Below, piece by piece: positions 25,918-34,128 of a stretch of 64,000 nt of DNA (positions are counted from its first letter, which is position 1; each line of letters starts with the position of its first letter). Source of the stretch: a virus. Where the stretch lies: positions 1 through 64,000 of the IMG/VR virus record IMGVR_UViG_3300028115_000009; one strand, given 5' to 3'. Under the pieces are notes generated by a model, which ran no database searches, was not told the origin of the DNA, and was given only the letters and a program-made list of their open reading frames with translations. The translations under genes were made by a program, and so were the position numbers.

Positions 25918-25933
25918 GTAACTGCTGCAAGAC

Positions 25934-25941
25934 GCTAAATA
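25934..25941 (+). promoter_or_regulatory. Late box for gp14, leaderless geometry
   Basis: GCTAAATA, then TGTAT, then ATG at 25947. The box overlaps an in-frame ATG at 25941, which therefore should not be transcribed as a start if the T4 spacing applies. Confidence 0.55.
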
Positions 25942-25946
25942 TGTAT

Positions 25947-27080
25947 ATGCCACGATTAAGTTTATATAAACCGCAAAAAGGTAACGACTACCACTTTATA
26001 GACAAGCAAGTGCTTGAGATGTTTACTGTTGGCGGTACTGACCTTCATGTACACAAATACTTGGGTACAGAGAATCCTACTGATGCAGATGCAACAGCAG
26101 ATAAACCCCAATATGATAGTGTAAAACCTACTAACATACAAGATCTACTATTCCTTGAAAATAGAGATAGAAAATATGATCCTGACGTATACACGTTGCG
26201 TGGAATTTATAATGTACAAGACATTGACTTTAATATGAGTCAATTTGGTTTATTCTTAAGCAACGATACATTGATGCTTACTGTGCATATAAACAGTAGT
26301 GTAAAAACTATAGGCAGAAAGATTATTGCAGGCGATGTAATTGAATTGCCGCACTTAAAAGACGAATACGCATTAAATGACTATAGCGTAGCACTTAAAA
26401 GATTTTATGTTGTAGAAGATGTAAATCGTGCAAGTGAAGGATTTAGCCAGACTTGGTATCCGCATTTGTATCGTTTAAAATTAAAACAAATAGTAGACAG
26501 CCAAGAGTTTAAAGAAATTCTTGACTTACCTGCAGAAGAAGAAAATCCAGGTGGAAATACATTGCGTGATTTGCTTTCAACATATGATAAAGAAATGCAA
26601 ATTAATCAGGCAATTATTAATCAAGCAGAAGCTGATGCAGCGAAATCAGGATATGACACAAATCATTACTTTAGTTTGCAATTAGATGCAAACGGCAATA
26701 CTGAATTAGTTGATACTGATGCTGATGGTGTTCCTGACACTATGCAAACAGTTGACCGTCCAGGATATAACGGTTATCTGTTAGGCGACGGTATCCCTAC
26801 AAACGGTGAAGCATTTGGGTTTGGTATTACATTTGCAGCAGATCCACAAACTGGAGATTTCTTTCTACGTACAGATTTTTCACCAAACAGATTATTTAGA
26901 TACGACGGCACACGCTGGGTTAAACAAGAAGATAATGTACGTATGACATTGAGTAATACTGACACTCGTAGCACTCAGAAAGGTACGTTTGTTAATAATA
27001 CTAATACTAGTACAATTGCCGGTGATACTATTATTGAGCGCCAGAGCTTGTCAAACGCATTGAGACCTAAGGCAGATTAA
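25947..27080 (+). CDS. gp14: gp14-like neck protein
   Basis: 377 aa (T4 gp14 is 256). It probably forms the lower neck ring between head and tail. The N-terminal part PRLSLYKPQKGNDYHFIDKQ, then LFLENRDRKYDPDVYTLRGI and QFGLFLSNDTLMLTVHI, is the conserved core. GDVIELPHLKDEYALND and WYPHLYRLKLKQIVDSQEFK follow. The C-terminal ~120 residues are an added domain with DAGDTDADGVPDT-like calcium-loop spacing (VDTDADGVPDTMQ) and an FRYDGTRWVKQ motif, as in adhesive tail modules. The start at 25947 is preferred from the promoter position; ATG 25941 is the alternative. Confidence 0.7.
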   Translation: MPRLSLYKPQKGNDYHFIDKQVLEMFTVGGTDLHVHKYLGTENPTDADATADKPQYDSVKPTNIQDLLFLENRDRKYDPDVYTLRGIYNVQDIDFNMSQFGLFLSNDTLMLTVHINSSVKTIGRKIIAGDVIELPHLKDEYALNDYSVALKRFYVVEDVNRASEGFSQTWYPHLYRLKLKQIVDSQEFKEILDLPAEEENPGGNTLRDLLSTYDKEMQINQAIINQAEADAAKSGYDTNHYFSLQLDANGNTELVDTDADGVPDTMQTVDRPGYNGYLLGDGIPTNGEAFGFGITFAADPQTGDFFLRTDFSPNRLFRYDGTRWVKQEDNVRMTLSNTDTRSTQKGTFVNNTNTSTIAGDTIIERQSLSNALRPKAD

Positions 27081-27082
27081 TT

Positions 27083-28048
27083 ATGAAATATAGAGATATA
27101 AAGTTATCCGAAGTTAACATTAACGAAGTGGCAGATAAACCAACAGAATTGTGCAGGGCATTACAACGTGCTGCCCGTGAACAAAGACCTGTTGCTTTAA
27201 GACTTGCACGTACTCAAATGGACAGATATTTGGCACGTTATCCTGAATGGCGCGACTATTTAGAAAATTGTCTCGGTAGTGTTGGAGGCAGTGACGGAAC
27301 AGGATTATCAGGTGACGGACCAGGTTCTGGAACAACAGGATCTGGTCAAGCAGCCGGCGGCAACGGAGATGGTGTTGCATCAGGAACAACAGGCGACGGA
27401 CCAGGAGGAGATACTGCTGGTACAGGTCGTAAAGGCGATGCTGGTGAAAGTCCGGGCGCAGGAAGTGGTTCTAAATCTAATAGCGGCGTTCCTGATGGTG
27501 ATGAAGCAGGAACAGGAACGGATCAACCAAGTACTTCAGATAAAGCTGCACAAGATGCTGCTAATCAAGCTGCCGCTGAAGCTGCCGAAAGAGAGGCTGC
27601 TGCCCGAAGGGCTGAAGAAGCTGCTGCTGAAGAAAAACGTGCAGCTGATGCTAGAGCTGAAGAAGCTGCTGCTGAGGCAAAACGTGCAGCTGATCGAGCT
27701 GCAAGAGAAGAAGCTGAACGTGCTGCACAAGAAGCTGAACGAGCTGCTGCTGCTGAACGTGCTGCACAAGAATCTGCAAGAGCAGCAGCAGCTGAAAAAG
27801 AAGCTGCTGAACGTGCAGCGGAAGCAAGAGCTGCTGAGATTGCTGCTGAAGAACGTAAAAGAATCGAAGCTGAAAAAGAAGCTGCTGCAAGAGAAGCAGA
27901 ACGAGTAGCAGCAGAAGAAGCTGCTGCTGAAGCTAAAGCAGAAGCAGACAAAGCTGCGCAAGAAGCGGCAAGAGCTAGTGAAACTCCAGCAACGCCTGAT
28001 GGATCTGCTACTCCAGGTGGCAGTATCAAGTGGGGAGACTTAGAATGA
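27083..28048 (+). CDS. Gly-rich / Ala-Glu coiled-coil protein with capsid-targeting-like N-terminus
   Basis: 321 aa. Residues 1-65 are a small globular domain starting MKYRDIKLSE (L-S-E site). Residues 66-155 are Gly/Ser/Asp-rich and disordered. Residues 158-300 are an uninterrupted Ala/Glu/Arg helix built from repeats such as AAEEKRAADARAEEAAAEAK, resembling TolA-type rods or a scaffold core. A short conserved-looking end SIKWGDLE follows. It may be a head core or internal protein, or a tail-length or fibre linker. The next gene starts within its stop codon (ATGA). Confidence 0.6.
   Translation: MKYRDIKLSEVNINEVADKPTELCRALQRAAREQRPVALRLARTQMDRYLARYPEWRDYLENCLGSVGGSDGTGLSGDGPGSGTTGSGQAAGGNGDGVASGTTGDGPGGDTAGTGRKGDAGESPGAGSGSKSNSGVPDGDEAGTGTDQPSTSDKAAQDAANQAAAEAAEREAAARRAEEAAAEEKRAADARAEEAAAEAKRAADRAAREEAERAAQEAERAAAAERAAQESARAAAAEKEAAERAAEARAAEIAAEERKRIEAEKEAAAREAERVAAEEAAAEAKAEADKAAQEAARASETPATPDGSATPGGSIKWGDLE
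27541..27972 (+). repeat. Ala/Glu/Arg codon repeats (GCTGCTGAA-type)
   Basis: Imperfect short tandem repeats encode the long helix of the preceding gene. They open spurious long frames on both strands, so apparent antisense genes here should be ignored. Confidence 0.75.
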
Positions 28049-28698
28049 GATTTAACGAATTTAAATCAATAATTAAAGAAGCTGCTGATACACAGTCTAT
28101 AACTGTACATTTTGCAGATGGCACAACTAAAGCCATCACTGATATTCCAATAACAGTATTTAATTCTTCAAATTTTGAACAGTCTCTTAGAGATAAGATG
28201 AATAGGAATTTTCCTAATTCAGAATATAGTAGATTTACTGTCAAAGTAGATTTCGAACCAACTGCTGATGAAAAACAGCAAATGGAAAATGTTAATAATT
28301 TATATGATCTCATAAGAAGAGAGATTGCAAAACTATTTACTGCTGATGGTGCAAATACACCTTTTCCGGATAATATTTCTTTTTCTTACAGGGTAGGCGA
28401 TTCTAATAATTCAATACCCGACGTTAAAGAAGCATTTGATATTACAACATACAATAATACTAGAGATCCTAAGTCTGACAAATATGGAGCAATTCACGAA
28501 GAAGGTTGGCCAGTATCAGTCGGCGATTTTGATGATCTAAAACAAAAGATAATTGATAAACTTGAAGCAGGAGATGTGATTGCATTAGGTTCGGCTCCAA
28601 ACGAAGCACAACAGGATGGGTCATACAGGATTACTATTGCTCCTAATTCATTCCAATATAAACGAGAATTAGATATGTATAACGGAGGCAGTAAATGA
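28045..28698 (+). CDS. Paired paralogue A with capsid-targeting-like N-terminus
   Basis: 217 aa, unknown function. It begins MRFNEFKSIIKE-A, resembling a capsid-targeting sequence with an I-K-E cleavage site. Residues about 16-70 (SITVHFADGTTKAITDIPI followed by VFNSSNFEQSLRDKM) form a small beta-alpha domain also present in the next gene. The C-terminal part is alpha/beta without known motifs. The start at 28045 forms ATGA with the upstream stop, and GGGGAG lies upstream. A longer frame from 28030 is rejected on that ground. Confidence 0.65.
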   Translation: MRFNEFKSIIKEAADTQSITVHFADGTTKAITDIPITVFNSSNFEQSLRDKMNRNFPNSEYSRFTVKVDFEPTADEKQQMENVNNLYDLIRREIAKLFTADGANTPFPDNISFSYRVGDSNNSIPDVKEAFDITTYNNTRDPKSDKYGAIHEEGWPVSVGDFDDLKQKIIDKLEAGDVIALGSAPNEAQQDGSYRITIAPNSFQYKRELDMYNGGSK

Positions 28699-29603
28699 GA
28701 TATAAAGAATTTAGAGTATCGTTATCGGAACAAACAGCTCCAGGTACAGTAAGTGTCATGGTGTATTTTGAAGATAACACAACACAAGTCATTGATGATA
28801 TTCCTTTATCAGTTTTCAATAGTCCTGATTTTATGTCTCAACTTAGAGAAAGACTATTAAGAAAATACAATAAAATTGTTGTAAGGTATGCAAAAGTAGG
28901 TGATACTAATACACAAGGCAATCCAGATGGTAATACACCTGATACTGAAATTCCTACAACGTTAACTACTAAGCAAGATAAGGATATTGAAATTCAACAA
29001 CGTCCTGATGAGGTACAAGCGCCTGTAGATGATTCTGATAGAACAACCTGGTCCGGAGTTACTATATTATCTCAGTCTGAGGTTGCTGCGATGTACAATG
29101 CGCGAGCAGATAGACTTGACGCTGATAGAGATAACAAAGATGATGAAACTGGTGAAGAAGTTCTAAGACAAGATAACCAAGGTAACTGGGTAGACGCCCA
29201 AGGAAATCCAGCAGGACCTACTATTTCAGTTCCAAAACTAGGCGGCGGCAGCGCAGGTGCAGAAGGCGAAGGAGGCGAAGAAGGCCAAGAAGGTGGACCA
29301 GGAAGCATAATAGGCGATTTATACGATGCTATAACTGGACCCGGTACTAATGAAACTAAATTAATCGATGCTCTAAAAAGAATTAAGTCTCCCGCACAGT
29401 TAACTCAAGTGGTTAGATCTTATAAAGAAGCACATAACAGTAGTTTACCTGACGATATAATAAATGAGTTTTTTTACGATCTCGGAAATAATACACCATC
29501 AGTTGTTGAAGAAGTTAATAATGTAATGGTTCCGTTAGGTTGGAGAATAGTAGGTAATAGATACTCAACCCTTAGATGGGAAAAAGTAACAGGTAATTCA
29601 TAA
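28695..29603 (+). CDS. Paired paralogue B with an annexin-like C-terminal repeat
   Basis: 302 aa. The N-terminus MRYKEFRVSLSE-Q resembles a capsid-targeting sequence. Residues about 15-70 (VSVMVYFEDNTTQVIDDIPL with VFNSPDFMSQLRERLLRKY) are paralogous to the preceding gene. A disordered middle contains a Gly/Glu-rich stretch (about 190-212). The C-terminus has GPGTNETKLIDALKRI followed by LTQVVRSYKEAHNSSLPDDI, resembling one annexin repeat (G-x-G-T then a helix bundle). Function is unknown. Start and stop overlaps (ATGA upstream, TAATG downstream) place it in the gp14-gp15 operon. Confidence 0.65.
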   Translation: MRYKEFRVSLSEQTAPGTVSVMVYFEDNTTQVIDDIPLSVFNSPDFMSQLRERLLRKYNKIVVRYAKVGDTNTQGNPDGNTPDTEIPTTLTTKQDKDIEIQQRPDEVQAPVDDSDRTTWSGVTILSQSEVAAMYNARADRLDADRDNKDDETGEEVLRQDNQGNWVDAQGNPAGPTISVPKLGGGSAGAEGEGGEEGQEGGPGSIIGDLYDAITGPGTNETKLIDALKRIKSPAQLTQVVRSYKEAHNSSLPDDIINEFFYDLGNNTPSVVEEVNNVMVPLGWRIVGNRYSTLRWEKVTGNS

Positions 29604-31078
29604 TGCAACATTTTTACGACGGTCAAATCCGCAGATATATTACACAAATAGTTCGCTTGATGAGTAACTTTAGTTACAAAGATGGCAAAGGCAACTTGAC
29701 ACAGATTCCAGTAATGTATGGAGATTTGACCCGTCAAGTTGCTAACATTATTAGAGAAAACAGCGAAAACAAAATTCCAAGTGCGCCTCGCATGGCGGTG
29801 TATATCACTGGTCTGGAACTTGATACTAATCGCCTAAGCGATAGTAGTTATGTTAATAAAATGAACATTAGAGAACGTGCATACGATGCTAATGGTCAAG
29901 AGTATTTAAATACCGAAGGTAAGAATTATACAGTAGAACGTCTAATGCCTACTCCGTATACACTAACAGTAAATGTAGATATATGGAGTTCAAATACAGA
30001 TCAAAAGCTACAAATATTAGAACAAATATTAATGTTGTTTAATCCAAGTTTAGAAATTCAAACAACTGATAACTATGTCGACTGGACAAGTTTAAGTGTA
30101 GTAAATTTAACTGGGACAGTTTTTAGTAGTAGATCGATACCTACAGGAACTGAGAGCGACATTGATATTGCTACATTAACTTTTACAACTCCAATCTATA
30201 TTAGTCCACCTGTTAAAGTTAAACGTCTCGGAGTTGTTACGCAAGTCATTAATAGCATCTTTAACGATACCAGAGGTGAGATTGATCTTGATTTATCACG
30301 AGTAGCAGCAGCTGATATTAGAACTCAAGTAGTAGTTGCAAATACAGGCGAAATACAAGAAAAAATCGACAATGAAGGTACATTTATTAATGGAGTTGAC
30401 ATTGCAATTTCGTCCGGTCATGACAACTACGGATTGCTAGTAATGGGAACAACTGCTAAATTAGTCAGAAAAGGCATAGTAGGCGCAGAAACTTGGCCAG
30501 GGTATTTAACATCTATGCCATTTGTATTTGATGCAGGCGTTACTGAATTAAGACTTAATCGCAGAGATTTAGATAACGAAGTTGTGGGCACTGTTGTAGT
30601 TAATCCATTAGATCCATACGAATTATCAATTGTATGGGACGCTGACACGCTACCTGCAGATACAGTTATTAGTGGCCCGAATGGTGATCGTAACAAAATT
30701 GATTATATTATTAATCCGTATAAAACTAATCCTACAGATTTAAAATCAAGTAATCCTCGTATATTAATACTTCTTGATATTAATAATAGTGAAAACGTCG
30801 GGCAAGATGCAGGGTACGAAACCCCTGATAATTTTGCATACGACGGACCAGATGCTTGGAAAAATGCAGACGGTTCTGATTTTGTAGCAGGCGCTAACGA
30901 CATTATTGAATGGGATGGCACTAACTGGATTGTAGTATTTGATGCTAGCGCTCAAGACGACACAGTTATATATACTTCTAATCTTAATACTGGCAAACAA
31001 TATAAATTTGAAAACGGCGAATGGATATTAGCATACGACGGTGAATATCCAAACGGCACTTGGAGACTCGCATACTAA
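29603..31078 (+). CDS. gp15: gp15-like tail sheath stabiliser / tail completion protein
   Basis: 491 aa (T4 gp15 is 272). gp15 caps the tail and binds the neck. The N-terminal 230 residues match the family: MQHFYDGQIRRYITQIVRLM, IPVMYGDLTRQVANI, ERLMPTPYTLTVNVDIWSSN, QILEQILMLFNPSLEIQ and LTFTTPIYISPPVKV. The C-terminal ~250 residues are an extension with beta-rich modules, including IIEWDGTNWIVVFD and YKFENGEWILAYDGEY, similar to those in the sheath insertion and fibres. The start overlaps the previous stop (TAATG). Confidence 0.82.
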   Translation: MQHFYDGQIRRYITQIVRLMSNFSYKDGKGNLTQIPVMYGDLTRQVANIIRENSENKIPSAPRMAVYITGLELDTNRLSDSSYVNKMNIRERAYDANGQEYLNTEGKNYTVERLMPTPYTLTVNVDIWSSNTDQKLQILEQILMLFNPSLEIQTTDNYVDWTSLSVVNLTGTVFSSRSIPTGTESDIDIATLTFTTPIYISPPVKVKRLGVVTQVINSIFNDTRGEIDLDLSRVAAADIRTQVVVANTGEIQEKIDNEGTFINGVDIAISSGHDNYGLLVMGTTAKLVRKGIVGAETWPGYLTSMPFVFDAGVTELRLNRRDLDNEVVGTVVVNPLDPYELSIVWDADTLPADTVISGPNGDRNKIDYIINPYKTNPTDLKSSNPRILILLDINNSENVGQDAGYETPDNFAYDGPDAWKNADGSDFVAGANDIIEWDGTNWIVVFDASAQDDTVIYTSNLNTGKQYKFENGEWILAYDGEYPNGTWRLAY

Positions 31079-31091
31079 GATAATTATTAGT

Positions 31092-31532
31092 ATGAAGACT
31101 GATAAGATTATTTGCAGTGGTGCAATCGTATATGCCCTTAATACTAAACGTTTTTTATTCTTACATAGGGTAAAAGGACGCTCTGGTAATTTGTGGGGGC
31201 TTGTCGGTGGCACTAATGAAGGATGCGAATCACCATGGGAAGGTCTTAAACGTGAGATCTTTGAAGAGATTGGTGAAATCTCTATTATAAAAACAATGCC
31301 GTTAGAAACGTTTATTAGTAATGATAGCCGATTCCATTTTCATACATACCTAAGTGTAGTCGATCAAGAGTTTATGCCTTTGCTCAACGAAGAGCATGAC
31401 GGGTATGCATGGGTTGAATTCGGTAAATGGCCAAAACCTTTACACCACGGACTAAAAAACACACTTCAAAATAAAGTTAATTTAAGCAAATTAGAAACAG
31501 TGTTTAAAGTAATTGATTTACTTGACAAATAA
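31092..31532 (+). CDS. Nudix hydrolase
   Basis: 146 aa. A complete Nudix box runs GGTNEGC-E-SPWEGLK-RE-IFEEIGE (G-x5-E-x7-R-E-U-x-E-E-x-G). The enzyme would cleave a nucleoside diphosphate linked to another group, possibly a sugar nucleotide, given that it directly precedes the ADP-heptose operon. The N-terminus CSGAIVYALNTKRFLFLHRV is typical. The start at 31092 follows the gp15 stop. A GTG-initiated frame from 31041 inside gp15 is less likely. The end of the gene contains the hldE promoter. Confidence 0.85.
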   Translation: MKTDKIICSGAIVYALNTKRFLFLHRVKGRSGNLWGLVGGTNEGCESPWEGLKREIFEEIGEISIIKTMPLETFISNDSRFHFHTYLSVVDQEFMPLLNEEHDGYAWVEFGKWPKPLHHGLKNTLQNKVNLSKLETVFKVIDLLDK

Positions 31533-31550
31533 CTTAAGAGATAGTATAAT
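31522..31550 (+). promoter_or_regulatory. Perfect consensus sigma70 promoter for the hldE operon
   Basis: TTGACA, 17 bases, TATAAT: both hexamers are exact consensus with ideal spacing. The -35 lies in the last codons of the Nudix gene. The expected transcript start (7 bases on) is the A of the hldE ATG at 31557, so the message may be leaderless. Confidence 0.9.
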
Positions 31551-31556
31551 TTAAAC

Positions 31557-32699
31557 ATGAAAGTTTTAGTTCTTGGTGATATAATCATCGACAAATACAT
31601 CTACGGAACCAGCACAAGATTAAGTCCAGAGGCTCCTGTCCCTGTAGTTAAGTATCTGCGTGAAGTTGAAACAATAGGCGGCGCAGGTCTAGTATATGAA
31701 AATCTTAAAAGTTTAGGTGTTGATGTTGAACTGTTTAAAACAGATAATGCTAGCAGTATCAAAACTAGAGTAATTTGCGACGGTCATTATATCACACGCA
31801 TTGATGATGACAAACACGCCAACGGCAATGTAGTGCTAGACACTATACGAGCAACTGATTTCTCGCAGTACAACTATGTTATTCTCAGTGACTATAACAA
31901 AGGTGTGTTAGATCGTTCTTTAGAAATTATAGAACATCTTAATAGTTTTGGCTGTAAAGTTATTGTAGATCCTAAACGTCATTCTAGTTATTATAAAGGC
32001 GCATGGTTAGTTAAACCTAATAACAAAGAATATCGTGAGTTAGGATTTGATACTTGGCTAGGTAACATTATTACAACTCACGCACATGACGCAGTACATG
32101 CTAAGATTGACAATGCTGATTATACCGCAATTGTAGATCAAGTCGAAGTATCAGATGTTACTGGAGCAGGTGATTGTTTCTTAGCAGCATTTGTATACGG
32201 TATTGACATTGGAAAAAATTACGCAACTTGTTTGCAAATGGCTGTTGACGCAGCAACTGAAAGTGTAAAACATGCAGGTACATATGTCTTAAGTAAAAAA
32301 GATTTTGAACAATCTATAGTGTTTACTAATGGCGTATTTGATATACTACACAAAGGACATTTTGAACTATTAAAACAAGCTCGCAGTTTAGGTACTAAAC
32401 TTGTAGTAGGTATTAACAGTGACGCAAGTGTTAAAAGGCTTAAAGGCGACAGTCGACCGATTAATGATGAACAAACTAGAATAGAGCAACTTGAAGCATT
32501 GCCTTGGGTAGATGAAGTGTTTGTGTTTAACGACGACACTCCGTATAACTTAATTAAAAGATTAAACCCTGCTCTTATTGTTAAGGGCGGAGATTATACT
32601 GTAGAAACTGTAGTAGGGCATGACTTAGCACCTGTGCATATTGTGCCTACAGTAGAAGGTTACAGTACAACAAGAATTATAGAGGCAAGCAATGCATAA
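31557..32699 (+). CDS. hldE: HldE-like heptose-7-P kinase / heptose-1-P adenylyltransferase
   Basis: 380 aa, against about 477 in E. coli HldE. The N-terminal PfkB-type kinase domain (1 to about 245) has VLVLGDIIIDKYIYG, SPEAPVPVV with GGAG, and the anion-hole signature VTGAGDCFLAAF (about 200-211). The C-terminal adenylyltransferase has FTNGVFDILHKGHFELL with H-x-G-H, then VGINSDASVKRLKG. HldE phosphorylates D-glycero-D-manno-heptose 7-phosphate and later adenylates the 1-phosphate. The kinase part is about 70 residues shorter than usual. The next gene overlaps by 8 bases. Confidence 0.88.
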   Translation: MKVLVLGDIIIDKYIYGTSTRLSPEAPVPVVKYLREVETIGGAGLVYENLKSLGVDVELFKTDNASSIKTRVICDGHYITRIDDDKHANGNVVLDTIRATDFSQYNYVILSDYNKGVLDRSLEIIEHLNSFGCKVIVDPKRHSSYYKGAWLVKPNNKEYRELGFDTWLGNIITTHAHDAVHAKIDNADYTAIVDQVEVSDVTGAGDCFLAAFVYGIDIGKNYATCLQMAVDAATESVKHAGTYVLSKKDFEQSIVFTNGVFDILHKGHFELLKQARSLGTKLVVGINSDASVKRLKGDSRPINDEQTRIEQLEALPWVDEVFVFNDDTPYNLIKRLNPALIVKGGDYTVETVVGHDLAPVHIVPTVEGYSTTRIIEASNA

Positions 32700-34128
32700 C
32701 ACAGTAAACAATATAACAATAGTAGGTGGCGGAACAAGTGGATGGCTAACTGCTGCTTATCTTTTAAAGAATACAGCCTGTAATATAACTGTTGTTGACA
32801 AAGAAGTTGGAACGCCTGTTGGAGTTGGAGAAGGCACGTTATTAGGTTTTAAACATTTCTTAGCAGAATGCGGATTTAAACAAGAAGAATGGTTTGATGC
32901 TATCGATGCAACATACAAAGCAGGCATTTTGTTCCCTCAATTTAATGGCGATAAAAACTTAGTATGGCATCCGTTTACATTAAATATGGATTATAGCAAA
33001 TACGATGCCAATGTCTACGAAGCGTTAACATATATTGAACAAGAAAAAATTAACGAATTAATGATGTTTTTTAATATAAGTTTAGAAAACAAAGTAGACA
33101 TTAATAATTTGAATTCTGCATATGCAATGCACATCGATTGCAGTAAGTTAGTTATTTGGTTACAAGAAAAAATATTATCACGTATTACTTTAATTAAATC
33201 TGAAGTAGTTGCTATTAATCGTACAGACAATATCATTAATCATCTTACTCTTAAAAACGGTGATACAATTAATTCTGACTTGTTTGTAGATTGTACAGGA
33301 TTTAATCAAGTACTACAACATAGTCCACAACGAACCGATCTTACTAATAGACTGTTTTGTGACACTGCTGTAGCCGGTCATGTTCCTTACATAGATGCAG
33401 AAGTCGAATGTATGCCTTATGTAGAATGTCCAGCAGTCGACCATGGATGGATTTGGAAAATTCCTGTCCGATCGCGAACAGGAACTGGTTTAGTGTTCAA
33501 TAGAAGTATAACAAGCATTGACGAGGCGAAACAATATCTATGCAAGCATTGGAATGATAGAATCACTCCAGATGATTTAAAAGTAATAGACTGGACCCCG
33601 TATTATAACAAAAATATGTGGGACGGTAATGTTGTTGCTATAGGCCTAAGTGGCGGATTTATTGAACCGTTAGAATCTACTGGTATAGGATCTATTACTA
33701 ATGCTATTGTATATTTGACGCATAGTATTAATACAGGATATTATAATGAATATGATATCGAAATATTTAATAGTACAATGAATGCGCTATATGAAGACAC
33801 TATTGATTTTGTTAATATGCATTACATTTATACAGATAAAAATACACCTTTTTGGAATCATGTTAAAGAAAATATCATTCCGTCAGAAACATATTTGTAT
33901 TACAAAAATATAATAGAAGCCGGAACACCTATTAACTATAACGGAAAGGGTTATTTGTTTGGCGGCGCAAATTGGATTTGTTGGCTGCTGCAATTTGAAA
34001 AGAATATAGGAAAAAATAAAAACATCGATGATGATATTGCAAATGAAATATTATCAAATTGGAGCGAGACTATTTCCGACGTTGATAATAGTCAATATAT
34101 TATTTCTCACTTACAGGCAATTAAATGA
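32692..34128 (+). CDS. Flavin-dependent (tryptophan) halogenase-like protein 1
   Basis: 478 aa. The FAD-binding GGGTSG is at 12-17. The candidate catalytic lysine lies in ATYKAGILF (Lys76), corresponding to Lys79 of PrnA. The family motif W-x-W-x-I-P is intact as GWIWKIP (about 251-257), and EPLESTGIG holds the Glu-Ser pair of the active site. It should generate HOX from FADH2, O2 and halide and halogenate a substrate. Marine phage halogenases are known, including cyanophage VirX1, which iodinates. It lies inside the ADP-heptose operon, overlapping hldE by 8 and hldD by 4 bases. The substrate is unknown. Confidence 0.82.
   Translation: MHNTVNNITIVGGGTSGWLTAAYLLKNTACNITVVDKEVGTPVGVGEGTLLGFKHFLAECGFKQEEWFDAIDATYKAGILFPQFNGDKNLVWHPFTLNMDYSKYDANVYEALTYIEQEKINELMMFFNISLENKVDINNLNSAYAMHIDCSKLVIWLQEKILSRITLIKSEVVAINRTDNIINHLTLKNGDTINSDLFVDCTGFNQVLQHSPQRTDLTNRLFCDTAVAGHVPYIDAEVECMPYVECPAVDHGWIWKIPVRSRTGTGLVFNRSITSIDEAKQYLCKHWNDRITPDDLKVIDWTPYYNKNMWDGNVVAIGLSGGFIEPLESTGIGSITNAIVYLTHSINTGYYNEYDIEIFNSTMNALYEDTIDFVNMHYIYTDKNTPFWNHVKENIIPSETYLYYKNIIEAGTPINYNGKGYLFGGANWICWLLQFEKNIGKNKNIDDDIANEILSNWSETISDVDNSQYIISHLQAIK

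Noticed and set aside
27279-28029. Several long frames on both strands opposite the Ala/Glu repeat gene (such as 27565-28029 minus)
   Set aside because: They consist of reversed GCT/GAA repeats giving Ser/Ala/Phe or Gln/Leu runs without a ribosome-binding site. They are shadows of the coiled-coil gene.
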